Position numbers and translations under genes: made by a program. Source: VXYL01 sp965243175 (GTDB lineage: Bacteria; Pseudomonadota; Gammaproteobacteria; Pseudomonadales; Azotimanducaceae). From it: 64,000 bases of DNA. This document shows positions 42,102 through 51,079 of this stretch, in pieces. The notes beneath the pieces were generated by a model that was not told the DNA's origin, made no database searches, and saw only the letters and a program-made list of their open reading frames with translations. The first letter of the stretch is position 1. Each line of letters opens with the position of its first letter. The DNA lies in the NCBI GenBank assembly GCA_965243175.1, contig OZ251532.1, forward strand, positions 1,736,001 through 1,800,000, read 5' to 3'.

Positions 42102-42326
42102 ATGCCCTATCCACACGATCCGCGCCTCAGGGGCCTCGCCGCAGCCAAGTTCCATTGCGTGCGCCATCCGCACGAGATCGACCACCCGGCCGTGCAAGAC
42201 CCGGAGAGCGGCGAACTGAGCCCGCTCCCCAGCTGGACAATCGAGAAGGCGAGGCTAGGAGTCACGCACGATAGCGTGGACGCGGACAGACTGCCCAAGC
42301 CCGCCAAAGCACCTAGGCGCGAATGA
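42102..42326 (+). CDS. Small antitoxin-like protein upstream of a PIN-domain gene
   Basis: A 74-residue, proline-rich and charged protein (MPYPHDPRLRGLAAAKFHCV; end DRLPKPAKAPRRE). Its TGA overlaps the ATG of the PIN gene (ATGA). Small size, overlap and position before a PIN toxin are as expected for an antitoxin, but no DNA-binding motif is recognised, so the role is inferred from context. Confidence 0.6.
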   Translation: MPYPHDPRLRGLAAAKFHCVRHPHEIDHPAVQDPESGELSPLPSWTIEKARLGVTHDSVDADRLPKPAKAPRRE

Positions 42327-43156
42327 CAATGCAGCAAGGTTTGGCGTTCGACACCAACTTGCTCGGACGCCCGCTGACGCGGCGCTTGATGTTGCTGTGG
42401 ATGGAACTATCGGATCTGACCACGGTGGTACTGCCCACAGTCAAGAAGGAGTTGACGTACAAGCGCGAAACGCCCACGCGACGCGAACGCCTGCTGGACG
42501 AGTTGTACGAGCGTGCTTGGATTGAGACTTGGGGCGCCTCGAACAGCCCCTACGAGTTGCTGGCGTTGTCCGAGAGCCAACAGGAACTGGCGAGCGAAGT
42601 GCTCGCGTCCTTCACGCTCCGGTGCTTTCCCAAAGCGCAGTCCAAGGAGCACATAGCCCGGACTCCCGACGCCCACATCCTGGCCGAAGCCGTTGCCGCG
42701 AACGTGGACATGGTGGTGACCAACAACATGGCCAGCATCGACCACACCGAGGTCAACGCCCTCGTGCGCGCCACGGCCCGCACCAACGAGAACGTCGTGT
42801 CCAACGCCGACGATGCGCTGTTGTCCAGTCATGTCGGTCCCGAAGCGTCTCGCCATCTGCTCACCATGTTCCTTGCATCCGCTTGGCCGGAAGGAGGCGA
42901 ACGGTCAATGACCATGGATGCGTGTCGCGCCCATTTGGCCAAGTGCGCTGATGGCTTGACTAGGGGCGCCGCCATGCCCAACTGCGCCACCAAGCTGATG
43001 AACTCCTTCGATGTCGATGAAGAACTAGACGTCGTCCTTCGAGACGCACATGCGCTGGCGCAAGATTCCCGAGCGTTGCAGTGCGACAACGAATACGCGT
43101 CGACAGTGAGGACAGGCCGAGCGTCGATCAACGCTGCGCTCGGAGCAACCCGTTAG
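42323..43156 (+). CDS. PIN-domain-like protein, possible toxin
   Basis: A 277-residue protein. The N-terminal half resembles a PIN RNase: AFDTNLLGRPLTR (first acidic residue), TVKKELTYKRE (conserved Glu), then TPDAHILAEAVAANVDMVVT with further acids and the TNN that follows. It is much longer than VapC (about 130), and the C-terminal 130 residues are unknown. It overlaps the small upstream gene by 4 bp. Expected activity is RNA cleavage, held in check by the partner. Confidence 0.72.
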   Translation: MTMQQGLAFDTNLLGRPLTRRLMLLWMELSDLTTVVLPTVKKELTYKRETPTRRERLLDELYERAWIETWGASNSPYELLALSESQQELASEVLASFTLRCFPKAQSKEHIARTPDAHILAEAVAANVDMVVTNNMASIDHTEVNALVRATARTNENVVSNADDALLSSHVGPEASRHLLTMFLASAWPEGGERSMTMDACRAHLAKCADGLTRGAAMPNCATKLMNSFDVDEELDVVLRDAHALAQDSRALQCDNEYASTVRTGRASINAALGATR

Positions 43157-43170
43157 CAGGAACAATCCTA

Positions 43171-43201
43171 TGGTCTATCTGGCATTGGTCTAGGCTCGGC
43201 A
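43171..43201 (+). repeat. Imperfect direct repeat, right copy
   Basis: Partner of 42009-42039 (26 of 31 bases identical). It lies just after the PIN gene and encodes nothing by itself. This arrangement suggests that the module was inserted at the hydrolase 3' end. Confidence 0.6.
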
Positions 43202-43220
43202 GCTTCGCTGGTGGCTAGGA

Positions 43221-43754
43221 TCACCGCTTGAGTTTCTGATACTCCGAGCAGGCCGCGACAAGAGAGGGCGGTGCCAACGGCGGCAGCCTCTGTTCCTCGT
43301 GGCACATGTGGAACAGCTTGTCGGCGAGTGGGCGACAGTCGCGGATTCGTTTGAGGCGAGGGTATTGGCAGTCTTCGCTTGGCCTTTCGCCCGTCTTCAG
43401 GAACTCGAACCAGGTCTCGATGTTCCGCTTCGGCACGGCGACGACGACTGGATCGTCGTCGGTCCTCGGCGGCACCTCGCTGCTACGGCACTCGGCGTCC
43501 AACCAAGCCATAGTTGCCGCGGTGGTTCGCGCATCCGCGTCGATCACGATCAAAAGCCACGCGCCTTCACGAGCACGAATCGCCTTGAGCTCTTTCGGAA
43601 ACTGCGTACGCACCCATTGTTCGCCGGACTGTTGGCCATGCGGAAGGGGCGCGGTGTGGATGTCGCGGCGCTTGATGTTCCGATGCGACAGAAAACGTCG
43701 AACGAAGCTCTCGGTCTGGCTGTCCTCGCAGAGCAAGACGAAGCGACTGCTCAC
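43221..43754 (-). CDS. TOPRIM-like nuclease subunit of an ATPase-TOPRIM pair
   Basis: A 177-residue protein. The pattern FVLLCEDSQTESFVRRFL (conserved Glu) followed by WLLIVIDADART (DxD) is that of a TOPRIM domain, as in OLD-family nucleases and their split forms. The GTG start at 43754 overlaps the ATPase stop (GTGA). The partner and order recall split-OLD-type abortive-infection systems such as AbiL or PARIS, but the family was not identified. A start further upstream is not needed. Confidence 0.7.
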   Translation of the reverse strand: MSSRFVLLCEDSQTESFVRRFLSHRNIKRRDIHTAPLPHGQQSGEQWVRTQFPKELKAIRAREGAWLLIVIDADARTTAATMAWLDAECRSSEVPPRTDDDPVVVAVPKRNIETWFEFLKTGERPSEDCQYPRLKRIRDCRPLADKLFHMCHEEQRLPPLAPPSLVAACSEYQKLKR

Positions 43755-44848
43755 TCGTTCCAGCCCCGAGAAATCGTCTCCGAGAGCGAGAGTCCGTCGA
43801 CCACTCGCTCCGGCTGATCGCTGACGCGAACTGGGCCGTCTTCTTGCCGCGAGAACCACTTGCCGTTGGATCCGGCCAAGTAGTCAATCATTACCGGATG
43901 ATGCGAGATCACCACCAGCTGTTCCAGAGATTCGCCGCACCGATCGGCCACCGTGGCCGCCCAAGGCTGGATCTCGCGCAGCGCAAGGTAGTTCTCCGGT
44001 TCGTCGATGAACAAGGAAATGCTGCGGTTGGGTAGAAACACAAGGCTGTACAGCGCGATGAGCGCGCGTTGGCCGTCGGACAGATCGCCGAAGCGATAGT
44101 CCTTCGATTCGCCCGACGAGGTGCGGTACTTCACCTTGAACACTCGCGCATCGCCGGACTCGGCCAAGTTGATCGAATCGAAGCCCGGCAGGACGTCGCG
44201 AAGTTCATCGAAGAGGCTTGATACGGCGCCCATGTTTTCCTGAGCGGCATGGCGATACCAATCGACGAAATCGCTCATGCTACGCTGCATGAACTCGACC
44301 TCGGCGCGGCTTTCCGAGCGGAACAACGACGGATTCGGGCGAACGAACATGCAGTCGGCGAGTGCTTTCTTGAACCGGGAGAGCTTGCGACTGGCTGCCC
44401 GTTCGTTCAGGACGCTCAACGCCGACTGCGTCCAGTCGAACGGGTACGCCGGCCCCTTCTCGTGGTCGTCTCGGTACAGCTGCGCTTCGCCCAGATTGAA
44501 CTCCAGCAGCGGCCGCCCGTCGCAGAGAAGCTCCTCCAGACAAACTCGCGCCGATCCCCGCGCCAAGTCGTGCTCTATCGCCAGCGAATACTCGTACTGC
44601 GCGCCATCCACCAACGCCCCGACTCGGAAGAGCTGCAACGCCTCCTCGCGCTCTAGCGAGACGTGCCTGCCGGGAAAGGCATCGACGACCTTCGAACCAT
44701 GCACGACGAGGTGCTGCATCCGTCTCAAGACGCTGAACACGGAGGTCTTGCCGGTGCCGTTGGCGCCGAGCAGGATGTTCGTTTCCGAGAGTTCCAGCTC
44801 GAAGTCGTTCAAGCAGCGGAAGTTGTCGATGTAGAGCTTTCGGATCAT
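43751..44848 (-). CDS. AAA ATPase (OLD/AAA_21-type), partner of the TOPRIM gene
   Basis: A 365-residue ABC-like ATPase: Walker A ILLGANGTGKTSVFS (about residues 23-37), signature FGDLSDGQRALIALYSL, Walker B SISLFIDEPENYLAL and a switch His in VVISHHPVM. No coiled-coil arms are obvious, so it is the compact AAA_21 form. The ATG at 44848 (MIRKLYIDNFRCL) matches the family start. It overlaps the TOPRIM-like gene by 4 bp. It is likely a sensor ATPase of a phage-defence pair. Confidence 0.87.
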   Translation of the reverse strand: MIRKLYIDNFRCLNDFELELSETNILLGANGTGKTSVFSVLRRMQHLVVHGSKVVDAFPGRHVSLEREEALQLFRVGALVDGAQYEYSLAIEHDLARGSARVCLEELLCDGRPLLEFNLGEAQLYRDDHEKGPAYPFDWTQSALSVLNERAASRKLSRFKKALADCMFVRPNPSLFRSESRAEVEFMQRSMSDFVDWYRHAAQENMGAVSSLFDELRDVLPGFDSINLAESGDARVFKVKYRTSSGESKDYRFGDLSDGQRALIALYSLVFLPNRSISLFIDEPENYLALREIQPWAATVADRCGESLEQLVVISHHPVMIDYLAGSNGKWFSRQEDGPVRVSDQPERVVDGLSLSETISRGWNE

Positions 44849-44993
44849 GGCCGACGGCCCAAGGTAGTACGCGATGCAGACCACGCGGCGGGCGCTCGAT
44901 ACCTGGTGGCTTCCATCAGGCTGGACGGATTCACGGCGCGAGTCCTCGGTTGGCCGTCTCGATTCACTCTGATCATACTACGGTGACCGTGAG

Positions 44994-45221
44994 CTAGAGC
45001 CGTCGGTAGTCGTAGGCGCCCTTGATCTCGGCGTTCAGGAAGCGGCCCTTGGAGTCGGCGTCGAGCAGATCCTCGAACACCGCCTTCGGGACGCCGTAGT
45101 AGACGTAGGTGTATCCCGAGGCCACGAACTTGACGTACAACCGGCTGGTCGCCCCGTCGTAGCCGACGGCGGCGATGTTGGTGGACTCGACCGGCAGCAG
45201 CCGCGGCAGGTCAGCGGCCAC
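44994..45221 (-). CDS. KTSC-domain protein
   Basis: A 75-residue protein that is one KTSC domain: VESTNIAAVGYDGATSRLYV, then TYVYYGVPKAVFEDLL and DSKGRFLNAEIKGAYDYRRL. KTSC domains are found alone or fused to enzymes or tRNA synthetases and their function is unknown. It is divergent from the ubi operon, with a gap of about 130 bp that should hold both promoters. Confidence 0.87.
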   Translation of the reverse strand: MAADLPRLLPVESTNIAAVGYDGATSRLYVKFVASGYTYVYYGVPKAVFEDLLDADSKGRFLNAEIKGAYDYRRL

Positions 45222-45354
45222 GGTCGGCGTCCTTGTACCTGCGGTTGCGTCTCGTTCTTCGCACGCTGAGTCCCAAGGGGCGGCAGGCCGAGGCGTACCG
45301 CCGTCGGTTATGATTTACGCCTGTCTGGTAGCGCGATTCAAGGGCTGGCGACGA

Positions 45355-46086
45355 ATGGCCGAGCAGGTCTACTTCGGTGCGGAGCGGGTGACGCCTGCGG
45401 AGAAGACGCGGCGGGTAGGCGGCGTGTTCGATGCGGTGGCGCCGCGCTACGACTTGATGAACGACGTCATGTCGCTCGGCAGCCATCGGCTGATGAAGCG
45501 GGCAGCCGTGGAGACGGCGGGGCTGCGGGACGGGCATCGCGTACTCGATCTCGCCGGCGGCACCGGCGATGTGGCCGCGTTGGCGGCGCCGTTGGTCGGA
45601 GACGGCAGCGTCGTGCTTGCGGACATCAATCGGTCGATGATGGACGCTGGCCGCGACCGTCTGCTGGACGGCGGCCACGCCAACGTCTCCTTCGCCCAGG
45701 CGGACGCGGCGGCGCTTCCTTTCGCGGACAGGTCGTTCGACGCGGTTCTGCTGGCGTTCGGCGTGCGCAACTTCACGGACAAGGACGCGGCGTTGCGGGA
45801 AATGCTGCGCGTGCTTCGCAGGGGCGGCACAGCCGTCGTGTTGGAGTTCTCGCGGGTCGCCAACCCCCTCCTCGCCTGCGCCTACGATGCGTTCAAGGCC
45901 GCCTGGCCGACCATCGGCAGAGTCATGGCGGGCAGCGCGGAACCCTATCGCTACCTCGTCGAATCCATCGACAGGCATCCAGAACAAGCCGCCTTCGCGC
46001 AGGTGATGGCCGACGCCGGCTTCGAGGATGTTCGCCACAGCAATCTCATCGGCGGCGCGGCCGCCATCCACCGAGGAACGAAATGA
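45355..46086 (+). CDS. ubiE: Ubiquinone/menaquinone biosynthesis C-methyltransferase UbiE
   Basis: A 243-residue SAM-dependent methyltransferase. Motif I is VLDLAGGTGDVAAL (about residues 63-76), with the family signatures YDLMNDVMSLGSHR near residue 32 and LLAFGVRNFTDKD. It methylates the benzoquinol (and naphthoquinol) ring in quinone synthesis. The ATG at 45355 has GGGCTGG before it. It overlaps ubiJ by ATGA, opening the ubiE-ubiJ-ubiB operon. Confidence 0.97.
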   Translation: MAEQVYFGAERVTPAEKTRRVGGVFDAVAPRYDLMNDVMSLGSHRLMKRAAVETAGLRDGHRVLDLAGGTGDVAALAAPLVGDGSVVLADINRSMMDAGRDRLLDGGHANVSFAQADAAALPFADRSFDAVLLAFGVRNFTDKDAALREMLRVLRRGGTAVVLEFSRVANPLLACAYDAFKAAWPTIGRVMAGSAEPYRYLVESIDRHPEQAAFAQVMADAGFEDVRHSNLIGGAAAIHRGTK

Positions 46087-46685
46087 ATCCATTTGCCGAT
46101 GCACTTCGCCTTGCGCTCTCCGCGGCCTTGGCCGCCAGCAAGGAAGCCCGCCACTTCACCGAACGGCAGGCGGGCAAGGCAATCGCCGTCGAGACCCGCG
46201 AACACCGTTTCGTCATTCGCTTCGATGCTGGCGAAGCCCACGTCGAAGCGGGCGACGGGGAAGCCGACGCCACCGTGCGCGGCTCTCCGACGGCCGTGCT
46301 CGGCACGCTGTTGAAGGACGGCGGCGAAACCGCCGCGGTGTTCGGCGACGCGGAATTGTTCGACGACTTCCGCCGTTCGTTCCGCCCGCACTTGCCGCCA
46401 ACGCTCGCCAACTTCGCGGAGGACGCGGGAGACGCAGTCCGCGTGGGCGCCCAAGCGGCACAGTCCGCGCTGCAAGGCGTTGCCGGTGCCATGCGTTCCA
46501 AAGCCAAAGACTACTTCCCGGACCAAAGCGAACAGGCGGAGCGGGAGGCCGCGATGGCAGCCGAGATCGAGGCGCTCAAAGGCCGGATCGATGCGCTGGA
46601 AGAGCGTTTGCGCGTCCTTGAAGGGGAAGCTGTCGAAGAGGGCGCCCCGGAACAGGACGCCGCGCAAGGAAGCGAAACGCAGTGA
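46083..46685 (+). CDS. ubiJ: Ubiquinone biosynthesis accessory factor UbiJ
   Basis: A 200-residue protein with an N-terminal SCP2-like lipid-binding domain (AIAVETREHRFVIRFDAGEA, TVRGSPTAVLGTLL) and a C-terminal coiled coil (MAAEIEALKGRIDALEERLR). UbiJ with UbiK organises the soluble ubiquinone-synthesis complex and binds polyprenyl intermediates. Its position between ubiE and ubiB, with 4 bp overlaps on both sides, supports the name. Confidence 0.93.
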   Translation: MNPFADALRLALSAALAASKEARHFTERQAGKAIAVETREHRFVIRFDAGEAHVEAGDGEADATVRGSPTAVLGTLLKDGGETAAVFGDAELFDDFRRSFRPHLPPTLANFAEDAGDAVRVGAQAAQSALQGVAGAMRSKAKDYFPDQSEQAEREAAMAAEIEALKGRIDALEERLRVLEGEAVEEGAPEQDAAQGSETQ

Positions 46686-48325
46686 GCCGCCTTGGCCGCA
46701 TCGTCAGGATCGCCGTGACGGTGCTGCGCTTTCGCTTGGACCGCAACGTCGGCCGCTTCCTAGGCCACCGCTGGTGGTATCGCTTCTCGCCGTTGCGTCT
46801 GTTGCCGAACACGGCGAAATCCGATGCGCAACGCCTGCGCGAAGCGTTGGAGAATCTCGGCCCGGTATTCGTGAAGTTCGGCCAGATTCTCTCCACGCGC
46901 CGCGATCTGCTGCCCACGGACTACGCCGACGAACTCGCCAAGTTGCAGGATCAAGTGCCGCCGTTTCCCAGCGACGAGGCAATTGCAATCGTCGAACGCA
47001 GTCTTGGCGGCGGCATCGATGCCCTGTTCGGAAGTTTCGAGCGCGAACCGCTCGCTTCCGCTTCGCTGGCGCAAGTCCACGGCGCCACCACCAAGGACGG
47101 AGCGGAAGTGGTGGTCAAGGTCATTCGCCCAGACGTCGAGAGCGTGATCGGCAAGGACCTGGCGCTGATCCACACCGTCGCGTCGATGCTCGAACGCGTA
47201 TCCCGAGAGGCACGGCGTCTACGCCTGAAGGCGGTCGTGGCCGACTACGAGCGGACGATCTTCGACGAGCTGAATCTGCTCAAGGAAGCGGCGAACACGG
47301 CGCAGCTGCGCAGCAACTTCGCTGGCTCGCCGTTGCTCTACGCGCCGCAGGTGCATTGGGAACTGTGCGCGGAATCGGTGCTGGTTCTGGAACGCATCCA
47401 CGGCATCCCCATCTCCAACATCGCTGCGCTCGAGGTCGCCGGCACGAACATGAAGAAGCTCGCGGAACGCGGCGTCGAGACGTTCTTCACGCAGGTCTTC
47501 AAGCACAACTTCTTCCATGCGGACATGCATCCGGGCAACATCTTCGTGGACGTGCGAGACGCGGACGACCCGAGCTACATCGCCATCGACTGCGCCATCA
47601 TCGGCACCCTCTCGGAAGAGGACCAAACCTACTTGGCGCGCAACGTCGTCGCCTTCTTCAACCGCGACTACGGACGCATCGCGCGCCTGCACATCGAATC
47701 CGGTTGGGTACCTGATGAAACGGATCCGAACGAGTTCGAGGCCGTCATCCGCGCGCTTTGCGACCCGCTCTTCCAACGCCCATTGAAGGAGATTTCCTTC
47801 GGCCACTTCCTGATCGCGCTGTTCCAAACCGCCCGCCGTTTCGACATGGCGGTGCAGCCCCAACTCGTGCTGCTGCAGAAGACCCTGCTGAACATCGAAG
47901 GCCTGGGCCGCCAGCTGTATCCGGACCTCGATCTGTGGACCACCGCCAAGCCATTCATGGAAGCGTGGATGCGCGAACGCTACGGTGCCAAGGCGTTCTT
48001 CAAATCCCTCGCGGACAACGCGCCGGCCCTGCTCGCCGAACTGCCACGGCTGCCGGAAATGGCGGTGGCCGCCATCTACAAGATAGGCGACCTCGACCGC
48101 GCTGCGGCCACGCAGCGCAAGGCGATAGCCAAGCTCACCCGCGCCATCGAAGCACAGCACAAGCACACGCGCTGGAGACGCGCAGCCGGTGCCGGACTGC
48201 TCGTGGCCGCAACGGGCTTGCTGTGGCGGCCAGTGATGGATGCCTTCGCCGGCAACGACTCGGCTTCGGTCACCCTCGGCGCCTTGGCCGCGCTTGCTGG
48301 TTCGCTGCTGGTGCTGCGGGGCTGA
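46682..48325 (+). CDS. ubiB: Ubiquinone biosynthesis kinase-like protein UbiB
   Basis: A 547-residue atypical kinase-like ATPase of the UbiB/ADCK family. It shows the KxGQ-type motif VFVKFGQILSTRRDLLP, the Ala-rich loop LASASLAQVHGAT, the catalytic-loop equivalent FFHADMHPGNIFVD and the DxG-like IAIDCAIIGTLSEED. Two hydrophobic spans lie near the C-terminus (about 495-545). It supports CoQ synthesis, probably by moving lipid intermediates. It starts with GTG in a GTGA overlap with ubiJ. Confidence 0.97.
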   Translation: MSRLGRIVRIAVTVLRFRLDRNVGRFLGHRWWYRFSPLRLLPNTAKSDAQRLREALENLGPVFVKFGQILSTRRDLLPTDYADELAKLQDQVPPFPSDEAIAIVERSLGGGIDALFGSFEREPLASASLAQVHGATTKDGAEVVVKVIRPDVESVIGKDLALIHTVASMLERVSREARRLRLKAVVADYERTIFDELNLLKEAANTAQLRSNFAGSPLLYAPQVHWELCAESVLVLERIHGIPISNIAALEVAGTNMKKLAERGVETFFTQVFKHNFFHADMHPGNIFVDVRDADDPSYIAIDCAIIGTLSEEDQTYLARNVVAFFNRDYGRIARLHIESGWVPDETDPNEFEAVIRALCDPLFQRPLKEISFGHFLIALFQTARRFDMAVQPQLVLLQKTLLNIEGLGRQLYPDLDLWTTAKPFMEAWMRERYGAKAFFKSLADNAPALLAELPRLPEMAVAAIYKIGDLDRAAATQRKAIAKLTRAIEAQHKHTRWRRAAGAGLLVAATGLLWRPVMDAFAGNDSASVTLGALAALAGSLLVLRG

Positions 48326-48490
48326 CCTACGCGAGCTTCTTGACCATCCGGTACGCCGACCAATGGCGACTTTTCTATCGTAAATCAGTCAGATAGTACA
48401 CATGCGCCGCACGAGGATCCAAGCGTTTGTTCGGCCAGCGCCGCAAGCTGTGCGATGATGCTAGGCCCTTGAGATACGAGGCGCTTCGAC

Positions 48491-50155
48491 ATGGCACGTT
48501 TCCTTCGCTCGCTCGCTGCCGTTTCGGCCCTCGCCGCGAGCATCGCGGTACTTGCCGCCGACCTGCCTCGGCGCACGGTGATCGACGATTACGTCGCGGC
48601 GCCGGACGAAAGCTATGCGTGGCAAATCGTCTCCGCGAATGAGGCGAACGGAACGACCACCATCGTCGTGGAAACGGTCTCCCAGACCTGGCTCACCACC
48701 GACGAGGTGGACCGACCCAAGTGGCAGCACTGGCTGACGATCACCATTCCGGCCCAAGTCGGCGCCGACGTGGCGCTGCTCAACATCGGCGGCGGCAGCA
48801 ATGGCCGCGAGGCGCCAACCGAATCGAGCGCGCGCATGGCCGCCATCGCCAAGGCGACCGGCACGGTGGTGGCCGAACTCGGCATGGTTCCGAACCAGCC
48901 GCTGGTCTTCCACGGCGACGGCAAGCCGCGCTACGAGGACGATCTGATCGGCTATGCGTGGCGGCAATACCTGCAAACCGGCGAACCGCGCTGGCTGCCG
49001 CGCAACGCGATGGTGAAGAGCGCCGTGCGGGCGATGGACACGGTCACCGCCATCATGGCATCCGAAGCGGGGGGAGAGCGCCGCGTCGATCGCTTCGTCG
49101 TTTCCGGCGGATCGAAACGCGGCTGGACGACCTGGCTGGTCGGCGCCATGGACGAGCGGGTGATCGGCATCGTGCCCATCGTCATCGACGTGCTCAACGT
49201 CACGCCGTCGATGCGCCACCACTTCGCCGCCTACGGCTTCTGGGCGCCTTCCATCGGCGACTACGTGGCGCACGACCTCATGCGCGACTTCGACGATCCG
49301 CGTCTGGCGAATCTCTATCGGCTGGTGGATCCGTACCACTACCGCCACCGCCTGCACATGCCCAAACTGGTGCTGAACGCCACCGGCGACCAGTTCTTTC
49401 TGCCGGATTCGTCGGCGTTCTACTGGGCCGATCTGCGCGGCGAAAACTACCTGCGCTACGTGCCGAACGCCGACCACGGCCTCGGCGGCACGGATGCGTT
49501 GGAGACCGTCATCGCCTTCCACGGCCTGCTGGCAAGCGGCGCCAAACCGCCGCGGTTTTCCTGGCGACGCGCGAACGACGGCACGCTGCGCGTTCTCGCC
49601 GAAGACCAGCCGCAGGAGGTTCGCCTGTGGCAAGCGACCAATCCCCACGCCAGAGACTTCCGCATCGAGACGTTGGGCCCGGCCTATGCGAGCGAAACGA
49701 TCGAAGCGCAGGCGGAAGGGTTGTACGTCGCCCGCGTAGCGGCGCCGGCATCCGGTTGGACGGCCTGGTTCCTGGAACTCACCTACGACGTGGGCGCCGC
49801 GACGCCCCTCAAACTGACGACGGACGTTGCCGTGACGCCGAACACGCTTCCTTTCGCCGCCAAGCCTTTGGAGCGCCCCGCATCGGCAACCTTGGTCTGC
49901 CAATCCGCGGACGTGCCACTCGCCGAACTCGCACAGGTTGCGCAGGCGGTGGATGCGAGTGGCGACGTGGCCACCCAAGTGGTCGGCGACGCTCTCTACG
50001 TGAACTGGACGCCCCCCGGCGACATCCGCGCCAGCGCAATGTCCGTCTTCACGCTGCTCCGAGAACGCGGCTGCCAAGACCTGAACGCACAGTTGGAATC
50101 CGGCCCAGGCGCGACCTTGCCGCCGATGATGGACGTCGAATCCGAGAACCGATGA
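48491..50155 (+). CDS. PhoPQ-activated pathogenicity-related protein (PqaA family)
   Basis: A 554-residue exported protein (signal peptide MARFLRSLAAVSALAASIAV, cleavage near LAA). The PF10142 core has FVVSGGSKRGWTTWLVGAMD (about 200-219, alpha/beta-hydrolase-like nucleophile elbow), PIVIDVLNVTPSM, and a C-terminal DHGLGGTDALE. The family is annotated from Salmonella PqaA; its substrate is unknown, and a periplasmic hydrolase role is likely. It stands alone between the ubi operon and a convergent gene. Confidence 0.9.
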   Translation: MARFLRSLAAVSALAASIAVLAADLPRRTVIDDYVAAPDESYAWQIVSANEANGTTTIVVETVSQTWLTTDEVDRPKWQHWLTITIPAQVGADVALLNIGGGSNGREAPTESSARMAAIAKATGTVVAELGMVPNQPLVFHGDGKPRYEDDLIGYAWRQYLQTGEPRWLPRNAMVKSAVRAMDTVTAIMASEAGGERRVDRFVVSGGSKRGWTTWLVGAMDERVIGIVPIVIDVLNVTPSMRHHFAAYGFWAPSIGDYVAHDLMRDFDDPRLANLYRLVDPYHYRHRLHMPKLVLNATGDQFFLPDSSAFYWADLRGENYLRYVPNADHGLGGTDALETVIAFHGLLASGAKPPRFSWRRANDGTLRVLAEDQPQEVRLWQATNPHARDFRIETLGPAYASETIEAQAEGLYVARVAAPASGWTAWFLELTYDVGAATPLKLTTDVAVTPNTLPFAAKPLERPASATLVCQSADVPLAELAQVAQAVDASGDVATQVVGDALYVNWTPPGDIRASAMSVFTLLRERGCQDLNAQLESGPGATLPPMMDVESENR

Positions 50156-50250
50156 CGTAGACGCCTCGCCGCCCCGGAAGACTTCGATGTCCCGAAGTGG
50201 GGCCTGAAGGCAGTTTTCCTGCGTTTTTCCGTATCTGCTGGTCGTTCATG

Positions 50251-50937
50251 TCAACCTCTATCGTCGGATACGGGCTGCAAGGTGCAGTGCTCGTCAGAGC
50301 GGCCGCGGATCCATTCGGCGCAGTTGGTGGCACCGCAGCCGTCCAAGCAGCAATCGTGCTGGCACTCGGCGATGTTCATGCACAGGTCGTGGGCTTCCTG
50401 CCTGTACTTCATGCATAGCTGCCCCAAGGGAAATCGACACTCCGCGGCTAGGATCTCGTTGCAGGTGGAGCCGGTCTTGCCATGCTGCTGGCCGCACCGA
50501 TCCGCGTCCGTGCAGGCGGGCTCGGGTTCGCTGCCGTTTCGGAGCGCTGAACTCGCTGCTTGCATCCCGCATCGCCGATTTCGCTCGCAGGCCAGTTCGC
50601 CTTGGAGGGCCGTTCGCGTGAGGAGCGTTCGGAAGTAGTGGATGTTGGGCAGCAGTTCCCATAGCCCTGGTTCCAGATCGACCTTCTCGGCCAGCGTCTC
50701 CGAGAACACCTGTTCGAGTTCGTCGTAGCGCTTGTAGGCATCGGCGCGAATGCGGAAGTCTTCGCCCTCTTCGACTTCGAAGTTCGGTTCGGCAAGGCCG
50801 TGCCAGTCCTGAGGGAGGGGATCCTGTCCGCTCGACGTGTCGCCCAGGGTCTCTTCGGCGCACACGGCACCCATCCCGAACAACAAGATCGGCGCGATCA
50901 GGAAAGTGCGCAACAGCTTGTGGTTGCCGTCGTCCAT
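50251..50937 (-). CDS. Secreted cysteine-rich protein of unknown function
   Basis: A 228-residue protein with a signal peptide (LLRTFLIAPILLFGMGAVCA). The C-terminal half holds about 16 cysteines (ACERNRRCGMQ, CTDADRCGQQH, LCMNIAECQHDCCLDGCGAT, NCAEW, HCTLQ), probably disulfide-bonded. No known domain is recognised. GGAGAGAG precedes the ATG. It is divergent to nothing obvious and appears to be a single gene. Confidence 0.7.
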   Translation of the reverse strand: MDDGNHKLLRTFLIAPILLFGMGAVCAEETLGDTSSGQDPLPQDWHGLAEPNFEVEEGEDFRIRADAYKRYDELEQVFSETLAEKVDLEPGLWELLPNIHYFRTLLTRTALQGELACERNRRCGMQAASSALRNGSEPEPACTDADRCGQQHGKTGSTCNEILAAECRFPLGQLCMKYRQEAHDLCMNIAECQHDCCLDGCGATNCAEWIRGRSDEHCTLQPVSDDRG

Positions 50938-51079
50938 GGCTCTCTCCGACTGGTTGAAGTGGTGCCAGTGTCTCTGATCGCCGTTGGCAGCTCCTTGCTA
51001 AATGCGACGGCAATTGGGAGACGACTGCACGAACCTGCCACGAAGTGTGCGATGGGCGACCGATCCTTGCGCAATCGGC

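Noticed and set aside
46682..48325. DCA in place of the more usual DCG/DFG in UbiB as a defect
   Set aside because: The Ala/Gly position varies in the family and all other motifs are intact.
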